Positions 31,115-40,136 of a DNA stretch of 64,000 nt are shown one piece after another; position 1 is the first letter of the stretch; each line of letters starts with the position of its first letter. The notes below the pieces were generated by a model. That model did no database searches and was not told where the DNA came from. It saw nothing but the letters and a program-made list of their open reading frames with translations. The translations under genes and the position numbers were made by a program. The stretch is from Metaphire vulgaris (lineage: Eukaryota; Annelida; Clitellata; Crassiclitellata; Megascolecidae), in NCBI GenBank assembly GCA_018105865.1, contig CM030842.1, positions 12,425,867 through 12,489,866 of the forward strand, given 5' to 3'.

Positions 31115-31633
31115 TCCGCCCGAAGCCACCACAGAACTGGATTCCATCCGGCATCGGCGTCCTCCGTCTGCGGCGGCGGCGGCGGCACGGTCGGCGGCAG
31201 GTCCGCACCCGCTTCCGGTCACGTGACCGGAAACTGGCGACAGAGTGCACCGGTACCGACGTCGTTCTACCCGCCGAAGTTCGTACACCCGTACTACGTC
31301 TACGCCCAGTCACGTGCCGTAGAACCGACGAGTGACGTCACTTCCGGCGCCGAAGCGGCGCCGTTGTCGTCGTCGTCGGCGTCCTTCGTCGGCTGCGCTC
31401 GGTTCGGTCCGACGACGTCCGAAGACCGAACCACCGTCTACGCACCGGCGCCGGGAAGCGGCATTCGATTCGGGAATCCAGACGACATGGATCGCCAAGG
31501 ACTCGCCTCGACGGAACATGGCGCTATATCATCACAGGTGGCGCCACCTGTCTTCCTCGCCGGACAGTACCTGAACCTCGACAGTTCAACAATCGTGTAC
31601 GGCAACAACGACGACAACAACGCCCCCCTATAG
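24530..31633 (+). CDS. hey: HEY-family bHLH-Orange transcriptional repressor, complete
   Basis: Five exons join in phase: 24530-24606, 25361-25409, 28844-28927, 30042-30114 and 30915-31633, giving 333 residues. The acidic N-terminus (SDSENEDDF) and SPT at 27-29 recall vertebrate HEY. The basic region [17 protein letters not shown] (37-53) has the glycine that separates HEY from HES proteins, which carry proline. Helix 1 [14 protein letters not shown] and helix 2 [17 protein letters not shown] are standard. The Orange domain ([21 protein letters not shown], about 110-150) follows. HEY proteins repress target genes as dimers and are typically Notch targets. Oddities: INFSL replaces the usual INNSL in helix 1, there is a nine-serine run after Orange, and no YRPW or TE(I/V)GAF motif is present; the protein ends in NNDDNNAPL. 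No clear Su(H) site was found just upstream. Confidence 0.93.
24810..25025. repeat. (CAGA)n degenerate microsatellite in hey intron 1
   Basis: CAGA, GACAGA and CAGAGA units over about 210 bp. Confidence 0.93.
25361..25409 (+). CDS. hey: hey exon 2
   Basis: It encodes [16 protein letters not shown], the link into the basic region. Acceptor aacaacag|GTCTCC, donor AGAGGG|GTAAGT, ending in phase 0 exactly between Gly and Ile of RRRG-IIEK, as I recall for vertebrate HEY genes. Confidence 0.9.
25500..25635 (+). repeat. SINE-like fragment, gtgctggagcg/gacggagcgggttc
   Basis: gacggagcgggttctag and cacacaggcag match the minus strand near 39425-39500 (gacggagcgggttcaagg, aacaggcag). The GGTTC block may be a B box. 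Confidence 0.45.
25675..25745. repeat. (GAC/GAT)n microsatellite
   Basis: GAC then GAT triplets in hey intron 2. Confidence 0.9.
26320..26480. repeat. interspersed repeat shared with 12880-13040
   Basis: Both copies carry tacatggaaagtcaacttc, ctaatacgtctcagaacact and ggtccgcattttacaatttt-like text. Confidence 0.8.
26490..26605 (-). repeat. GGCGTAAAC/CTACCATAGGGAA family, inverted copy
   Basis: In reverse it reads ctcgagccc...gaggctaccata...gggtttgggtccc...ttacgtca, as at 28140. Confidence 0.75.
26835..28370 (+). mobile_element. composite hAT-containing repeat block, longest copy
   Basis: A hAT-like element at 26835-27952 has ends CAGTGTTTCCCAAACT and aggaaaccctg. Its flanks atctaatt and ttctaatt look like a worn 8-bp duplication. 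It is followed by the flank gattccttctcttgttcttcgac, a GGCGTAAAC repeat (28141-28260) and tttggaaccgcgtgctttgc. The same flank borders the hAT element at 15.1 and 43.5 kb. Confidence 0.85.
27011..27337. mobile_element. G-rich hAT-like MITE nested in the hAT element
   Basis: CAGGGTTATTTCTAGGATTGTG at the left and AAATATATCCCTG at the right are inverted. The same family is at 6353-6535 in reverse. Other copies of the host element are uninterrupted at this point. Confidence 0.8.
28411..28598. mobile_element. hAT-like MITE, TAGATTAAACACTG family, copy 2
   Basis: Same ends and interior as the 5.7 kb copy, with a perfect 8-bp duplication cccccgcc on both sides. Confidence 0.92.
28844..28927 (+). 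CDS. hey: hey exon 3 (basic region and helix 1)
   Basis: It encodes [11 protein letters not shown] through LVPAALEKQ. Acceptor gtttttgcgcag|ATA, donor GCAG|GTAAGG, phase 0 at both ends. Confidence 0.96.
28945..29110 (+). mobile_element. tRNA-derived SINE, family B, copy 1
   Basis: The B-box-like AGGGTTCAAATCTTGG at 29009 and the preceding tRNA-like 60 bp are followed by ggccgcggcagaaac and ccctccccagttgattccgctg, shared with 35870-36100. Confidence 0.75.
29394..29592. repeat. (TA)n-(GA)n-spacer-(TA)n cluster
   Basis: TA at 29394-29430, GA to 29495, a spacer containing ccggacaatttttttcataag and gtaccgagggcat, then TA at 29551-29592. The spacer recurs in reverse at 57905-57962. Confidence 0.9.
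29611..29689. mobile_element. 75-bp palindromic Tc1/mariner-like MITE
   Basis: CAGTGTGGCGCAAAAAAACC and its inverted partner ending GCGCCGCCCTG form a near-perfect hairpin with a short AT loop, bordered by TA on both sides. Confidence 0.85.
30042..30114 (+). CDS. hey: hey exon 4 (loop and helix 2)
   Basis: It encodes [21 protein letters not shown]. Acceptor aaattatag|GGA, donor AGAG|GTAAGT, phase 1. Confidence 0.96.
30214..30350. repeat. (CTA)n then (AAT)n microsatellite
   Basis: About 32 CTA triplets followed by AAT units, starting 100 bases after hey exon 4. Confidence 0.96.
30640..30864 (+). mobile_element. CR1/L2-type LINE 3' end with (AAT)n tail
   Basis: The translation gives [29 protein letters not shown], the C-terminal signature of CR1/L2 ORF2 (one frame change before it). 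The element ends in an (AAT)n tract at 30811-30864, 50 bases before the acceptor of hey exon 5. Confidence 0.75.
30915..31633 (+). CDS. hey: hey exon 5 (Orange domain and C-terminus)
   Basis: Acceptor gttcgaagcag|GAATC. It encodes the Orange domain then 180 residues rich in Ser, Gly and Pro, ending TAG at 31631-31633. It is strongly CpG-rich compared with its surroundings, with (TCC)n at 31087-31117 giving the serine run and (GGC)n near 31173 giving five glycines. Confidence 0.95.
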
Positions 31634-31813
31634 CGTCGTTGTCGTCGTCGTCGTCGACCTCATCACTGCTACAGTGTCTCAGGCCATATAGGCCATGGGG
31701 CGGTGACCTGGTATACTGAGATATGCAAAGTGGTTCTAGGCTGGCGTTCGCCATTTCATTTCTAGGAAACATCTTACAGACGATTTGATTTACATTATCC
31801 TGTCATTGCGCAG

Positions 31814-32016
<203 letters not shown>

Positions 32017-32063
32017 TAAATACAATGTATAGAGCACATCAAGTACAGTATAGCTAAGGCTAA

Positions 32064-32131
32064 AATAAAGAGCGCTCAACAAGGGACACTATAGGAATTG
32101 TTAAACGTTTAGTCTTAAGGCACTTAATAAA
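32064..32131 (+). terminator. hey: candidate polyadenylation signals of hey
   Basis: AATAAA at 32064-32069 and again at 32126-32131, about 430 and 490 bases past the stop codon. They lie beyond the long (ATC)n/(ATT)n tract, which would therefore be in the 3' UTR. Confidence 0.5.
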
Positions 32132-32379
32132 CAGTTCAGAGGAAGTCTCAATTGTCATTGTTATACAACAACTAACTTTTAATAATGGTCCTCACTCTAT
32201 CATCATCATCGTCGTTGTCGTCGTCGTTGTCGCCTATGAGGAGATCGTTCTTCAAATTTCATGACATCATCATGCACAACTGTTTAGTCAATACAATACA
32301 ATACATAATCTCTTTATTTAAATCAACTCTGACAGAACGTCACCTTCATTCCACATTCACGTCTTGAACATAATATTCT

Positions 32380-32443
<64 letters not shown>

Positions 32444-32445
32444 CT
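32380..32445. repeat. (AAT)n microsatellite
   Basis: About 21 triplets downstream of hey. Confidence 0.96.
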
Positions 32446-32734
32446 ATGTCGTTGACCGCGTGTTCATTTTGAAAGGGGGAAGTCACTACACCGGCGTTCA
32501 TAAGCATCTTTTGGTTGCCGTCGTCGTCGTCATCGTCATCATAATCATGATTGACATTCTGAGATCATTTGTTGTTATAAGTAAGTTTTCAATCAATCAA
32601 TCATAAAATCAATCAAAAAATCAATCAAAAAATCAATCATAAAATCAGTTTCATAAAAGAGTTAAGTTCGATTACTCATTTGGGTCCGCGTATCCAGGTT
32701 GAATCACAGTAACCAGTAATGTAAGTAAGTAAGT

Positions 32735-32845
32735 AAAATCTCGTGAATTTCTATAGCGCTTTTGAGGGCAGGTAGCATAGTGATATGGCTAAAGTCGAAG
32801 TTTAGTGGTCAGACGGGCAAGGTCAGTTCAAGAGCCATGAGAGTG
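32735..32845 (+). mobile_element. possible SINE fragment
   Basis: gaatttctatagcgcttttgagg is followed by a tRNA-like stretch with ggtagcatagtgatatggc (A-box-like) and ggtcagttcaagagcc (B-box-like). No close second copy was found here. Confidence 0.35.
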
Positions 32846-32954
32846 AGAAAGCAGCACAGCATCTTTCCGTCCTTTTCCGTCAATTTCTTTAGCCCATTGT
32901 AAAGGCTTCGCATTGCCTTCAAATTGAATTAACTCTTTCAAAAACGCCTTCCTA

Positions 32955-33090
32955 CCAGTGGCGTAGCCAAGGAGGGTTTTGGGGGTTAAACCCCTCTTGG
33001 CTGCCGACGATTTTTTAAAAATACAATACATTTCAATACATTTTTTATTTTCGGTTTTGGGGGTAACTCCCCTTGGCTGCGGCCTCAAAA
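32955..33090. mobile_element. agtggcgtagcc MITE fragment
   Basis: cagtggcgtagccaaggaggg is a terminus shared with 59145-59489. The opposite end is not clear; an internal ttttgggggtta/aactccccttggctg pair is visible. Confidence 0.5.
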
Positions 33091-33589
33091 TAATTTCTAA
33101 GAGAATAATTTTCTATCTGCAATTTCTGCCATATTTTTAGGCGAAGCACTATGTTTGTGCTTTCGATATATCTTATTTTCTGGCTTTCGTAGGCCCTTGA
33201 TAATTTCATTGGCCCCGGGCACAGTGCCTACTGTGCCGAATGGATAATGCGGTCCTGCTCTCGAGGGTCTGAAGTCGTATGCCCCCACCCCCATTTAGCT
33301 CGAGTCTCCAGGTTGCTAATACTGAGAACTCCTTGGCTTGAAGCAACGCGATTAATAGGGAGGCTGGTGGATCGAAACCTAATGACAATTATGTTGACAG
33401 ATAGATGACGACCGCACGATAACATGCTACGTCTGATGATGACTCTGATCTGTGGTAAAGACGGAGAAGGTCTGCGCATGCGGCATTTGTGCTGAGGCTG
33501 TATTTAATAAATAGCCCAATTAAAAATCTTTACATATGAATCATGATCCTCCGTCCATAGATAGCCTACAGCAAACAATTCAACAAGGT

Positions 33590-33665
33590 ATCATGCCAGG
33601 AAAAAGAAAGAGAGGTCGGCCGAACAGAAGATGGGGGACTATATAGAAGAATGGACTGGAATGGC
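33590..33665 (+). mobile_element. RTE-like RT C-terminal scrap
   Basis: The translation gives MPGKRKRGRPNRRWGTI, the basic tail typical of RTE-like reverse transcriptases. Confidence 0.55.
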
Positions 33666-34259
33666 TATAACAACAACAACAACAACAACAACAAAAACAT
33701 CAAAAGAAAGAACTGTATACATGTAAATGCCTGATTCATGACGTCACCTTATCTTCAACTACCAAAGGAAAAGGGAAATGATGATGCTGATGATGATGAT
33801 GTCTATTTTATGACTCTTTATCTATCTGTCTCTTTCATGATGTTCCTGACTAGTGCCACCAAGACTAACAGTAAATAAAAAGATGAAGAATAATTCTTGG
33901 ACGTGCTTTACACTCTTACGACCGATGCATTTTGTTGGAAATGATACAACGGACCTATCTAACGACCTTCTGTTAAATGTCTTTTGGGTTGTAAGACGGT
34001 AAGGCGATCTAATGGACTCGATTCATCAGCTAAATGACCGCAGGAGATAACCATCAGCGGAAACCCTTATAGCCTTGAGTTTCGCACGCGTCTGCCATTG
34101 ACTTCTCATATTCAACGACAGAGGGTGAATTATGGGCGGAAGAACGACGAAATTTATGCCCAATTTATCCCCTCAAACTTTATGCAAATAACTCTCCGGT
34201 GACGATGGCCCTTGTGTTAGGGCCTTTCTGATGAAGTGTCCAAAAGAAAGATGAAAGCC

Positions 34260-34490
<231 letters not shown>

Positions 34491-34499
34491 AGATTTTTG

Positions 34500-35860
34500 A
34501 AGGGTTAAGGGGCCGACCTCCAGTTCTCTTTCTTCGCGAATTATGATGACTATGATGATAATGGAGGGCGGCTCTTCCTATCCTACCCCGTGATGGACTC
34601 CCAGTTGAGCCGATGCGCGATCTGGCCTCTGAGGGGCAGCAGATGACGCGCACGAGGAGCTGCCCTTTGTTGCTCCCGGTTCATGTCCACCCAGAAGGCA
34701 CACACGATGGAGTGCCCCGAGCGTTTTCGGGGCCATGCCTCCCACTTGACCGTAACTTCACGGACTGGACGAAGCAAAGTACAGCTCCATTTGAAACAAT
34801 GTGACTGTAGTTGGAGTTTCATTTCACGCCTTCGGCATCTGCCTACTTTATTTGACCAATAATTCCATCTTTCAAAATGGCCTTTGTCGTACCAGCGAGC
34901 AAGCATATGACGTGTTTTAGTTAAATATTCAAGTGGAAATTCTACAAATATATTACAACTCAAACTGTATAATACACGTAGAAATACTTTATCATGCATT
35001 CAAAAGCATTATTTTAAAATGCTTTCAAAAGTAGCAACAACAGCAATACATCAACTGGTTGCTGTCCATGGGTTGGGTTAACCAACGGGTTTGGTTTGGT
35101 TAGATTTCGTTAGGTTGGTTGGGTCAGACTTTTCCATATTACTGGTGGTTTGGGTTGGGTGAGAAAATAGTAATGGTTTAACTTTATTATAATTTGTAAT
35201 GTATTACGGTGGGTTCGGGTTGGGTTTGGGTCAAGTAACCCTATTCCTCCGATTTCTCATTTCCCATTTCATCGCTCTCATACTGCGCCTCAAATGGGTA
35301 CCTTCCACTTTCCGTCACTTCTTCATAGTTCTTCCCTATCCCTTATTCCTCCACATCCCTCTCCGCACCCCTACCTTCTCCCCTCCATTTACTTTGTCCT
35401 ATCCACTGTTGTCTTATTCCTCTACCTTCCTCTTCAACTCTTCTTTCCACTCCCATACCATTTCTATCTCCATCCACATCCTCTTCTCCGCCTTCCATCC
35501 CTCCTTTCCTCCCCTTTCCATACTTGCTCCACACAAACTGGATATCATTGACCGACATAATTCAGATATTCGAATATTCCACCCTCGTAGTCGTCTCTAA
35601 ATCAAACTGCTCAAGTCATGTTCCCGGTCAAAGATAAACCATTGAACAAAATCCTAGAACATTTAGGCCTACAAAAACTCAGGGTAGTAAATAGCCAAGC
35701 TTCCCAGTCATTTTTGACGGGAAACAGTTTTAAATATAAAATCACTCCATTGGTGGTTGTCGTATCTGGGACATAAAAATAACTCAGATAAGACAAAGTC
35801 TTGGGATGACGAATCTATCGTTTTAAAAGAATGTTCAAATCTATACTGACAGTCTTATTA
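34500..35860. other. intergenic sequence, no gene recognised
   Basis: 34583-34999 has an open frame on the minus strand (138 codons) without a recognisable domain. 35070-35240 is a GGGTT/GGTTT-rich tract, perhaps a MITE. 35300-35540 is a C/T-rich stretch. Confidence 0.35.
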
Positions 35861-35865
35861 CGCCA

Positions 35866-36110
35866 TTGCACCGTGGAGCAGTAGTTAGCACACTGGTCTA
35901 CAAATCTTGAGGTCCGTAGTTCAACTCCCGGCCGCGGCAGAAACTTTACTGTTGTTTCTGTCCCAAGCGCCCCTCCCCCAGTCGACTCAGCTGTGAATGA
36001 GTATATCGGGTTTTAACTCGGTGGAAGGAAAGGAGGCTGGCAATCCGCCCTCATTCAGCCATTGCTATGTAAATCTGAAGGCGCTAACCCTTCGGTTCTC
36101 CGACGGGTCC
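35866..36110 (+). mobile_element. tRNA-derived SINE, family B, copy 2
   Basis: The A-box-like TAGTTAGCACACTGG (35882) and B-box-like TAGTTCAACTCC (35917) are 35 bp apart, followed by ggccgcggcagaaac and cccctcccccagtcgactcagctg as in the 28.9 kb copy. Confidence 0.8.
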
Positions 36111-36241
36111 GCGATGGCCTATGGAGTGTACCTGCCTTTTTACATTGCAAAAAGGTAAAGTGCACGCCATGTATGACGCTAAGGTTAACTGCCAGCCCTG
36201 TCCTGTCTAGCGTTTCACGTTTTCGAATTGCTTCAAAGCAC

Positions 36242-36448
36242 GCAGGTCCGTTAGAAGACGGATCTTATATCCGGGACATCTTCCTCTTCCGAGGAGACTT
36301 CCAGTCTGCGCTACCGATCAGTGGAAGTCAAGACGTCGCATGCAACACGCGACACTTCGTTGACCGGTACGGCGAGACTGTCGGCACCTTTGATCATTTC
36401 TACAAAGAGCACCGATTGGGGGCCGCCGACCCCTCAAAGGACTCTTAA
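36242..36448 (+). CDS. doubtful terminal exon or decayed coding sequence
   Basis: A 69-codon open stretch ends at TAA 36446-36448. It follows a possible acceptor, caaagcacgcag|GTCCG, and reads YIRDIFLFRGDF, then NTRHFVDRYGETVGTFDHF. Composition looks protein-like (balanced, no repeat), but I recognise no family and no upstream exon. It directly follows a SINE and could instead be part of a longer repeat. Confidence 0.22.
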   Translation, partial: AGPLEDGSYIRDIFLFRGDFQSALPISGSQDVACNTRHFVDRYGETVGTFDHFYKEHRLGAADPSKDS

Positions 36449-36782
36449 ATGACGGATGAATATGATGGCGACAGCTCAGAGAGTTTGCCCTTTGGAAATG
36501 GTCTAATCGCCTACTGCTTCTGGTAGTTACGTGTTGCAGTTAATAGGCGCTCTGGTATACAGATATTAGATAACATTTCACGCAAATAAGATTAGAACGT
36601 AAAGGTTAATTATTGTCGGGGAGCTTCGAATGGTATATTGTTTCATGGTTTCGTGCTAGTTCCAACATCCTTAAAGAGACTTATTAATTGTCTCATCTGC
36701 ATTTTATTCAAAACGAGCATGAGACACGGCATGAGGACGATCACTTTCATGATTGCTGCTCTGCCTGATGTCTGTCTGTAAG

Positions 36783-36959
36783 CATGTATGTATGTATGTA
36801 TGTATGTATGTATGTATGTATGTATGTATGTATGTATGTATGTATGTATGTATGTATGTATGTATGTATGTATGTATGTATGTATGTACAGTATGTACTG
36901 CATTCATGAATGTATGTATATGTGAATGTATCTATGTATGTACGCACGTACGTACGTAC

Positions 36960-36990
<31 letters not shown>

Positions 36991-37130
36991 TGTATGTATG
37001 TATGTATGGTATGCATGCTGCATGCACAGTGTATGTATGCATATATGACCAGTGTATGTATGTATGTACTGCATTCATGAATGTATGTATGTGTGAATGT
37101 ATGTTTGTATGTTTGTATGTATGTATACGT
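36783..37130. repeat. (TATG)n microsatellite
   Basis: Long TATG arrays at 36784-36890 and 36957-37008, with degenerate units between and after. Two copies of gtactgcattcatgaatgtatgta (36895 and 37067) show an internal duplication. Confidence 0.95.
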
Positions 37131-37134
37131 GTGT

Positions 37135-37565
37135 ACCAGACTTGGAACCGGGTCACATTTGAGACCCGGTGACCCAGTGACCCGAAAAGAAGGTGACTCA
37201 GTGACCCAGTGACCCGGTGACCCAGTCATTGAATATAGTTATCAATGACGTCAAGTAAACGTTGTCATCACACCATAGAATTTTCATTACATTTTATAAC
37301 GTTCCATAGAGTAATAATACAAATATCCCTCAATGATAAAATCAATTACTTGTATCTGTGGACCTAACTAATATCAAGCGGACAGTCTCTTCAGCCTTTC
37401 CGGGATTAATGAATCTGCATGCTTAGCATCTGAAGAAGATTTTATTTAATACCGGGTCTATAACCGGGTCATAAAGATGACCCGGAGACCCGCTGACCCG
37501 GCGGACAAAGGTGACCCAAATGACCCATTGACCCAGTGACCAAGTGACCCGGTTCCAAGTCTGGT
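37135..37565. mobile_element. MITE with GTGACCC arrays
   Basis: ACCAGACTTGGAACCGGGTCAC at the left is matched by its inverse at 37544-37565. GTGACCC is repeated about ten times, every 8-9 bp, near both ends (37166-37230 and 37484-37548). Confidence 0.85.
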
Positions 37566-38054
37566 GTGTGTGTGTGTAAAGGTGTGTGTGTTTGCATGTT
37601 TGTTTGCCTACGTACGTGTTTGTCTACTCGTCATCCATCTATCCATCCATCAATCCACACATTCTTCAATTCATTCACCTTGCCATTTCGATTTTCTTCC
37701 TTGACGTTATGAGAATGAAATTACCTGCTGCCACCTGATGTCTGTGCACCTGTTAGGTAATCCTGTTTTTGTACCAAACGTCACGCGCAATGTGTCCATA
37801 GGTGCACTGTTATTGATGGAATTCTGTTTTGATGATTCCGACATGTCTCGTCCAATTTACCTGCTTCGCCGATGCTGTCGGTCATCTTGACGAGATTGGT
37901 GATGATGCAGGTGAAGATGGGGAGGACGTAAGCTCTTGCTTTGATGCTCCAGGAGATACTGTAGGCCTAACTGTCCCATGGTAATGTAGTGAGATTGCAG
38001 TAAATTGACCTGTTTCTCACTTACTTATCTACAAAAGGTAAGAAAATTCGCCGT

Positions 38055-38178
38055 TGTTTCAACTGCCACTGGCGCAAACTTAGATGAAAAAGTGAGGGTC
38101 CAACCCCTATTATTTTCCCTTCCCTATGATATCCTCTCAAAAAGTGGAGCAGTGGACTCGAGCCTAGAGGCTTCTATT
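38055..38178 (-). repeat. GGCGTAAAC/CTACCATAGGGAA family, inverted copy split by a MITE
   Basis: It reads tggcgcaaacttagatgaaaaagtg...tatgatatcctctcaaaaagtgg...ctcgagcctagaggcttctatt in reverse of the 28.1 kb copy, and resumes after the MITE at 38368. Confidence 0.8.
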
Positions 38179-38367
38179 CAGGGTTTAATCTATGCCGTTT
38201 CCGGAGGGGAAAATTTCTCTCCCTCTAAAATTTCAAATTCTCCCGGAAATTTTGACATACTACATCAACTAACAGCAGCCCCTTAGCAGAATTCCCCCGG
38301 CTTTGTCAGTTTCCCCCCGGCTTTTCCAGTTTCCTCCCCGGAGTCCAGGAGTCTAGATTAAACACTG
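38179..38367. mobile_element. hAT-like MITE, TAGATTAAACACTG family, copy 3 (nested)
   Basis: Same family, with a perfect 8-bp duplication cttctatt. It is inserted inside an inverted copy of the GGCGTAAAC repeat, whose cttctattaatg end continues at 38368. Confidence 0.92.
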
Positions 38368-38651
38368 CTTCTATTAATGTCTATATTAAGAAGTTTATGT
38401 ATATAGTTGCCTCTCACGTTAATTAATAAACGGCTTTTCAAAACTTGGATCAAAAAATTGGTTTCAATCATGCTCATTCAAAATATATAATCTTTTTGCT
38501 TAGACATTACAAAATATGGGCCGGTATGTATGTATGACATGTTTGTAGGCCTATTTAAAAACGAATTAGCAGAATAATATAGGCCTAGTCTAGACAACGA
38601 ATTCTTTTCTGGTTGCTAAAATAGCTTAGCGTGATTTAAAGTGGCTTAGGA

Positions 38652-39424
38652 CAATGCTTCCCAAACTGTGGGTCGCGACCCAAAGTGGGTCGCATGGTTC
38701 AGTCTAATGGGTCGCGGGGTGGCGCGAAATTCGATTCAAAAGTGTCATTTTCTAACCAATAACCACAATTTCACAAGTCTTGAAAGTTGCAAGTGGGCTT
38801 AGGTTTTAAGAAATTTATATGCCTGCAAACTTCCATACAAGTAAAACGATTAGGTGTTTTACATTATTTTAGTTGACAATAAGTTTGCAGGGTAGCGGCA
38901 TGTTACAAATCCGCTGAACTGTCAGCAGTTCCAAAAGCGTAGGAACCTCTGGCCAGCCTGGCCTATATTACCGTTAAAATTAATCTTATTTCGCAATAAC
39001 GCAAGGAAAGCGTCTTCCGACCATTTTGCTCTGAAACTCCAATAACTATGGGGAGCCTGAGTCTCCCATGACTGGATTGATACCTAGCGGTTAAGCGATT
39101 TTGCCTTACTCATAGGATTTTTAAAACGCGTAACAAAGGTATGTTCTTGGTAAATTTTAAAAAGATAATTTTCGAGAAATTCCAATATCTTTTCTCTCAT
39201 TTTGTCTTATTAGGCAAACATATGAATAATTATGCCTAATATATTTGTCATATTTCCATTCGAATTGAATCAGAGCTTTTGCTTTGCCATTTATTCAACG
39301 CTTAGAAGATTCTTTTCAAATAACGTTCGCCAGATGGCCTAATATTACATGCTATGATTAGGGTCGCGGCACGTTACAAAACCGCTGAAGTGGGCCGCGG
39401 TTTCAAAATGTATGGGAAACCCTG
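38652..39424 (+). mobile_element. hAT-like element of the gggtcgcg family, near full length
   Basis: It starts CAATGCTTCCCAAACTGTGG with a GGGTCGCGACCC palindrome and ends tatgggaaaccctg. The flanks gcttagga and gcttagag resemble a worn 8-bp duplication. It contains no reading frame of note, so it is non-autonomous. Confidence 0.85.
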
Positions 39425-39540
39425 GCTTAGAGGCACCACTGCCTGTTTGAAAGCCACTAGGGGGCGCTAACGGGCCTTGAACCCGCTCCGTCACCCATTC
39501 TGCCATCCATCTTGCCTGGTTTCTTCAACGACCTCGTCAC
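39425..39540 (-). repeat. SINE-like fragment with tagggggcgcta
   Basis: On the minus strand, gggtgacggagcgggttcaagg precedes cgttagcgccccctagtgg. The GGTTCAAGG block matches 25560-25600. Confidence 0.45.
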
Positions 39541-39705
39541 TAGGAAACTAAACTCGCAACAGCCATGATGCCTAAATTTCAGCTTTAATGTTGCGGCGCA
39601 TTTTCCCTCGTCCGCTCCCTCTGATCGCCCGTTCATAAATATCGATTTTCTGGTAATACGACGACGATGCAAGCCTCTGGCGTCGTTTCGATTATGCATT
39701 AGATC

Positions 39706-39785
39706 TTAACCCCTTAACTGGGGATCCCGGATATATCCGTCCATTTTACATTGAGTTACAGTTAAATACACTGTTAAGGGGTTAA
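39706..39785. mobile_element. 80-bp piggyBac-like MITE, copy 1
   Basis: TTAACCCCTTAACTGGGG at one end and GTTAAGGGGTTAA at the other, bounded by TTAA; a centre gatatatc palindrome. Nearly identical to 61539-61618. Confidence 0.85.
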
Positions 39786-40120
39786 AGGAGGTTGTACAGT
39801 AATCTAAATTTTCTAAACCGTTCAGCTAAATTAAGACTACAATATCAGTGCGCGAGGATGAAGAGAAGGCATCCAGTGCATGGATCTATGCATGTATCTT
39901 AGGCTGTTAACACACGCCAAATGCCTTACTCTAAACCGTTCGATTAGCCAAGAACCGACCTCTTTGTGTATTAGGCACCTGAGACCTCGATCGAACGCTA
40001 CCTAAAAGCCGCCCTTCAATCGATAGTAATTATCAGTCGCAATCTTATCTTCATCCGAGGCGGACACTGAAATATTACGTGAAACAAAAGCGTATATTAT
40101 AAATTTAAGAAACTCTGAAG

Positions 40121-40136
40121 ATGTCTGGATATGAAG
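40121..40136 (+). CDS. candidate coding exon 1 of the 114-residue protein
   Basis: ctgaagATGTCTGG is followed by a consensus donor G|GTAAGTTT after only 16 coding bases. It lies in otherwise unique, AT-balanced sequence downstream of a GC-richer stretch (39900-40080) that could be the promoter and 5' UTR. Confidence 0.5.

Noticed and set aside
34583..34999. 138-codon open frame on the minus strand as a gene
   Set aside because: No recognisable domain, no convincing splice or promoter context; composition does not separate it from chance.
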